Positions 4,951 through 6,271 of a DNA stretch of 6,271 bases are shown here, piece by piece. The notes beneath the pieces are model-generated. The model ran no database searches and was not told the DNA's origin. It saw only the letters and a program-made list of their open reading frames with translations. This stretch comes from an uncultured Bacteroidales bacterium (GTDB taxonomy: Bacteria; Bacteroidota; Bacteroidia; Bacteroidales; WCHB1-69): the NCBI GenBank assembly GCA_900321845.1, contig ONXT01000003.1, forward strand, positions 1 to 6,271, read 5' to 3'. A program made the position numbers and the translations under genes. Position 1 is the stretch's first letter; every line of letters begins with the position of its first letter.

Positions 4951-6271
4951 ATGCACTCCACCCTTCTATCCATATCCATTGAGCAGGTCACGTCCACCAT
5001 TTCCGGATGGGTGTGGGGACCCGCGTTGATCATCCTCTGCCTTGGTTCTGCGCTGCTGTTCTCCATTCTCACCCGTTTTGTGCAGGTGCGTCGCTTCGGC
5101 GAGATGTTCCGGCTACTGTTTTCGACCGACAAGTCGCAGAAGGTGGGCATTACCTCGTTCCAGGCGTTCTGCATCGCCCTGTCGGGAAGGGTAGGCACCG
5201 GCAATATCGTCGGGGTGGCTACGGCCATCGGCTATGGCGGTCCGGGGGCGATTGTTTGGATGTGGATTATCGCTTTCCTCGGTGCTGGCTCGGCTTTCGT
5301 GGAGGCGACACTGGCCCAGATTTACAAGGAAGACCATCACGGACAATACCGCGGCGGTCCATCGTACTATATTGAGAAGGGGTTGCGCTGCAAGTGGCTG
5401 GCGATTCTGTTCGCTGTCTGCTCGGCAATTGCCTGCGGAGTGCTGATGCCCCCGGTTCAGAGCAACGGCATCGCGATTGCCTTTGCAAACTCATTGAATA
5501 TCAACCCAATGTATATCGGTATCGCTACTGCTTTCCTATTGGGGCTGGTGGTGATTGGCGGCGTGACGCGCATAGCGAAAGTGGCGCAATTGGTTGCCCC
5601 ATTCATGGCGATGCTTTACATTCTGCTGGCCGTCATCGTGCTAGCCTGCAATATCACGGTATTGCCGGATGTCTTTTCCGACATGCTCAAAGGTGCTTTC
5701 GGCATGCACGAAATGTTCGGCGGCATCTTGGGCAGCACGATTGCGTGGGGCGTGAAGCGGGGCATCTACTCCAACGAGGCGGGACAAGGCACAGGACCGA
5801 TTGTGGCCGCCGCCGCCAAGGTGTCGCACCCCGTGAAACAGGGTTTGGTGCAGGCGTTTTCGGTTTATGTGGATACGCTGCTGGTATGCACGGCGACGGC
5901 GGTGATGATTCTGGCGACGAAGACCTACAACGTGATGGATGCCAACACCGGTCTGCAACTATTCACCTCGCCCGTTGCGCAGTTGGGTGCGCCAGACGTA
6001 TCATACACCTCCGCCGCCGTGGGCACGCTGCTCAGTCCGTGGGTTGCGAACATCGTGATTGCAGTAGCGCTGACATTTTTCGCGTTCACCACGATTCTGG
6101 CCTACTACTACTATGCGGAAACGGGCATCGTGTATCTTTTCGGGAAGGGGAAGCGGGAGCACATCGCCATCTGGGTTCTCCGCATCGTCATCATCTTGGC
6201 GGTTTTCTATGGTTCCTTGAAAGAGGCGAAGGCAGCGTGGGACCTCGGCGACATCGGCGTAGGGGCGATGG
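4951..6271 (+). CDS. AGCS-family sodium:alanine (amino acid) symporter, 3' end missing
   Basis: Members of the alanine/glycine:cation symporter family import small neutral amino acids across the inner membrane with Na+ or H+. The visible 440 residues are highly hydrophobic with many membrane helices. Family motifs are clear: SGRVGTGNIVGVATAI (78-93) and GGPGAIVWMW (96-105) in the early helices, YRGGPSYYIEKG, and SNEAGQGTGP (274-283) followed by SHPVKQGLVQAFSVYVDTLLVC; the segment FFAFTTILAYYYYAETG is also characteristic. The ATG at 4951 is preceded directly by an in-frame TAA, so translation cannot begin further upstream. Typical family members are about 450-500 residues, so only a few tens of residues are cut off by the window end. 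It is transcribed away from nrnA and is not obviously linked to gliding. The gene is markedly richer in G+C than the nrnA-gld operon. The amino acid carried cannot be read from the sequence. Confidence 0.95.
   Translation, partial: MHSTLLSISIEQVTSTISGWVWGPALIILCLGSALLFSILTRFVQVRRFGEMFRLLFSTDKSQKVGITSFQAFCIALSGRVGTGNIVGVATAIGYGGPGAIVWMWIIAFLGAGSAFVEATLAQIYKEDHHGQYRGGPSYYIEKGLRCKWLAILFAVCSAIACGVLMPPVQSNGIAIAFANSLNINPMYIGIATAFLLGLVVIGGVTRIAKVAQLVAPFMAMLYILLAVIVLACNITVLPDVFSDMLKGAFGMHEMFGGILGSTIAWGVKRGIYSNEAGQGTGPIVAAAAKVSHPVKQGLVQAFSVYVDTLLVCTATAVMILATKTYNVMDANTGLQLFTSPVAQLGAPDVSYTSAAVGTLLSPWVANIVIAVALTFFAFTTILAYYYYAETGIVYLFGKGKREHIAIWVLRIVIILAVFYGSLKEAKAAWDLGDIGVGAM

Noticed and set aside
5007..5375. 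122-codon plus-strand frame inside the symporter gene
   Set aside because: Out of phase with the symporter frame, which carries the AGCS signatures through this region; the open frame follows from high G+C.
5641..5958. 105-codon minus-strand frame opposite the symporter
   Set aside because: His/Arg-rich translation typical of an antisense GC-rich shadow; no family resemblance.
1..6271. Previously undescribed defence, mobile or RNA-based system
   Set aside because: All seven coding regions fit known families, intergenic gaps are short, and there is no nuclease/helicase cassette, integrase, inverted terminal repeat, tRNA or repeat-spacer array.

Overview
The window looks like a chromosomal segment of a Bacteroidota (Bacteroidetes) bacterium. 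Two independent signs support this. First, it carries homologues of the gliding-motility / type IX secretion accessory proteins GldI, GldD and GldB, which are known from this phylum. Second, three gene starts are preceded by exact matches to the Bacteroidota -7 promoter motif TAnnTTTG. I cannot fix the order or genus; there is no rRNA or species-specific marker here.

Layout from left to right. Positions 1-1014 (+) hold the 3' part of a family 2-like glycosyltransferase cut by the window edge. It converges on, and shares its TTAA stop region with, ssb (single-stranded DNA-binding protein, 1011-1424, -). Reading right to left on the minus strand, 4833 to 1526 is a tight gene train: nrnA (DHH/DHHA1 oligoribonuclease / pAp phosphatase), a GldI-like FKBP lipoprotein, gldD (lipoprotein), and gldB (here with a membrane anchor in place of a lipobox). 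The nrnA/gldI and gldD/gldB junctions are essentially zero-distance (1-nt overlap and 1-nt gap). The gldI/gldD gap is 35 nt and holds one copy of a 10-bp repeat whose other copy covers the gldI stop. ssb follows 101 bp after gldB and appears to have its own promoter, with a perfect 2 x 12 bp tandem repeat in its leader. Divergently at the right (4951 to the window end, +) lies a GC-rich AGCS-family sodium:alanine (amino acid) symporter gene, truncated at its 3' end.

Functionally, GldI, GldD and GldB are envelope proteins required for gliding and for the machinery that powers gliding and type IX secretion in Flavobacterium. NrnA and SSB are nucleic-acid housekeeping proteins that travel with them. 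No gene lies between ssb and gldB/gldD resembling gldE, which I recall as being next to gldD and ssb in Flavobacterium johnsoniae. Every stretch is accounted for by these seven genes plus short regulatory gaps; there is no gene-free stretch over 300 bp and no RNA gene, CRISPR array or mobile element that I can see. I did not find a clearly new system. The most useful observations are the gliding/ssb operon arrangement, the altered GldB anchor, two start-codon corrections and the repeats in the ssb and gldD leaders.
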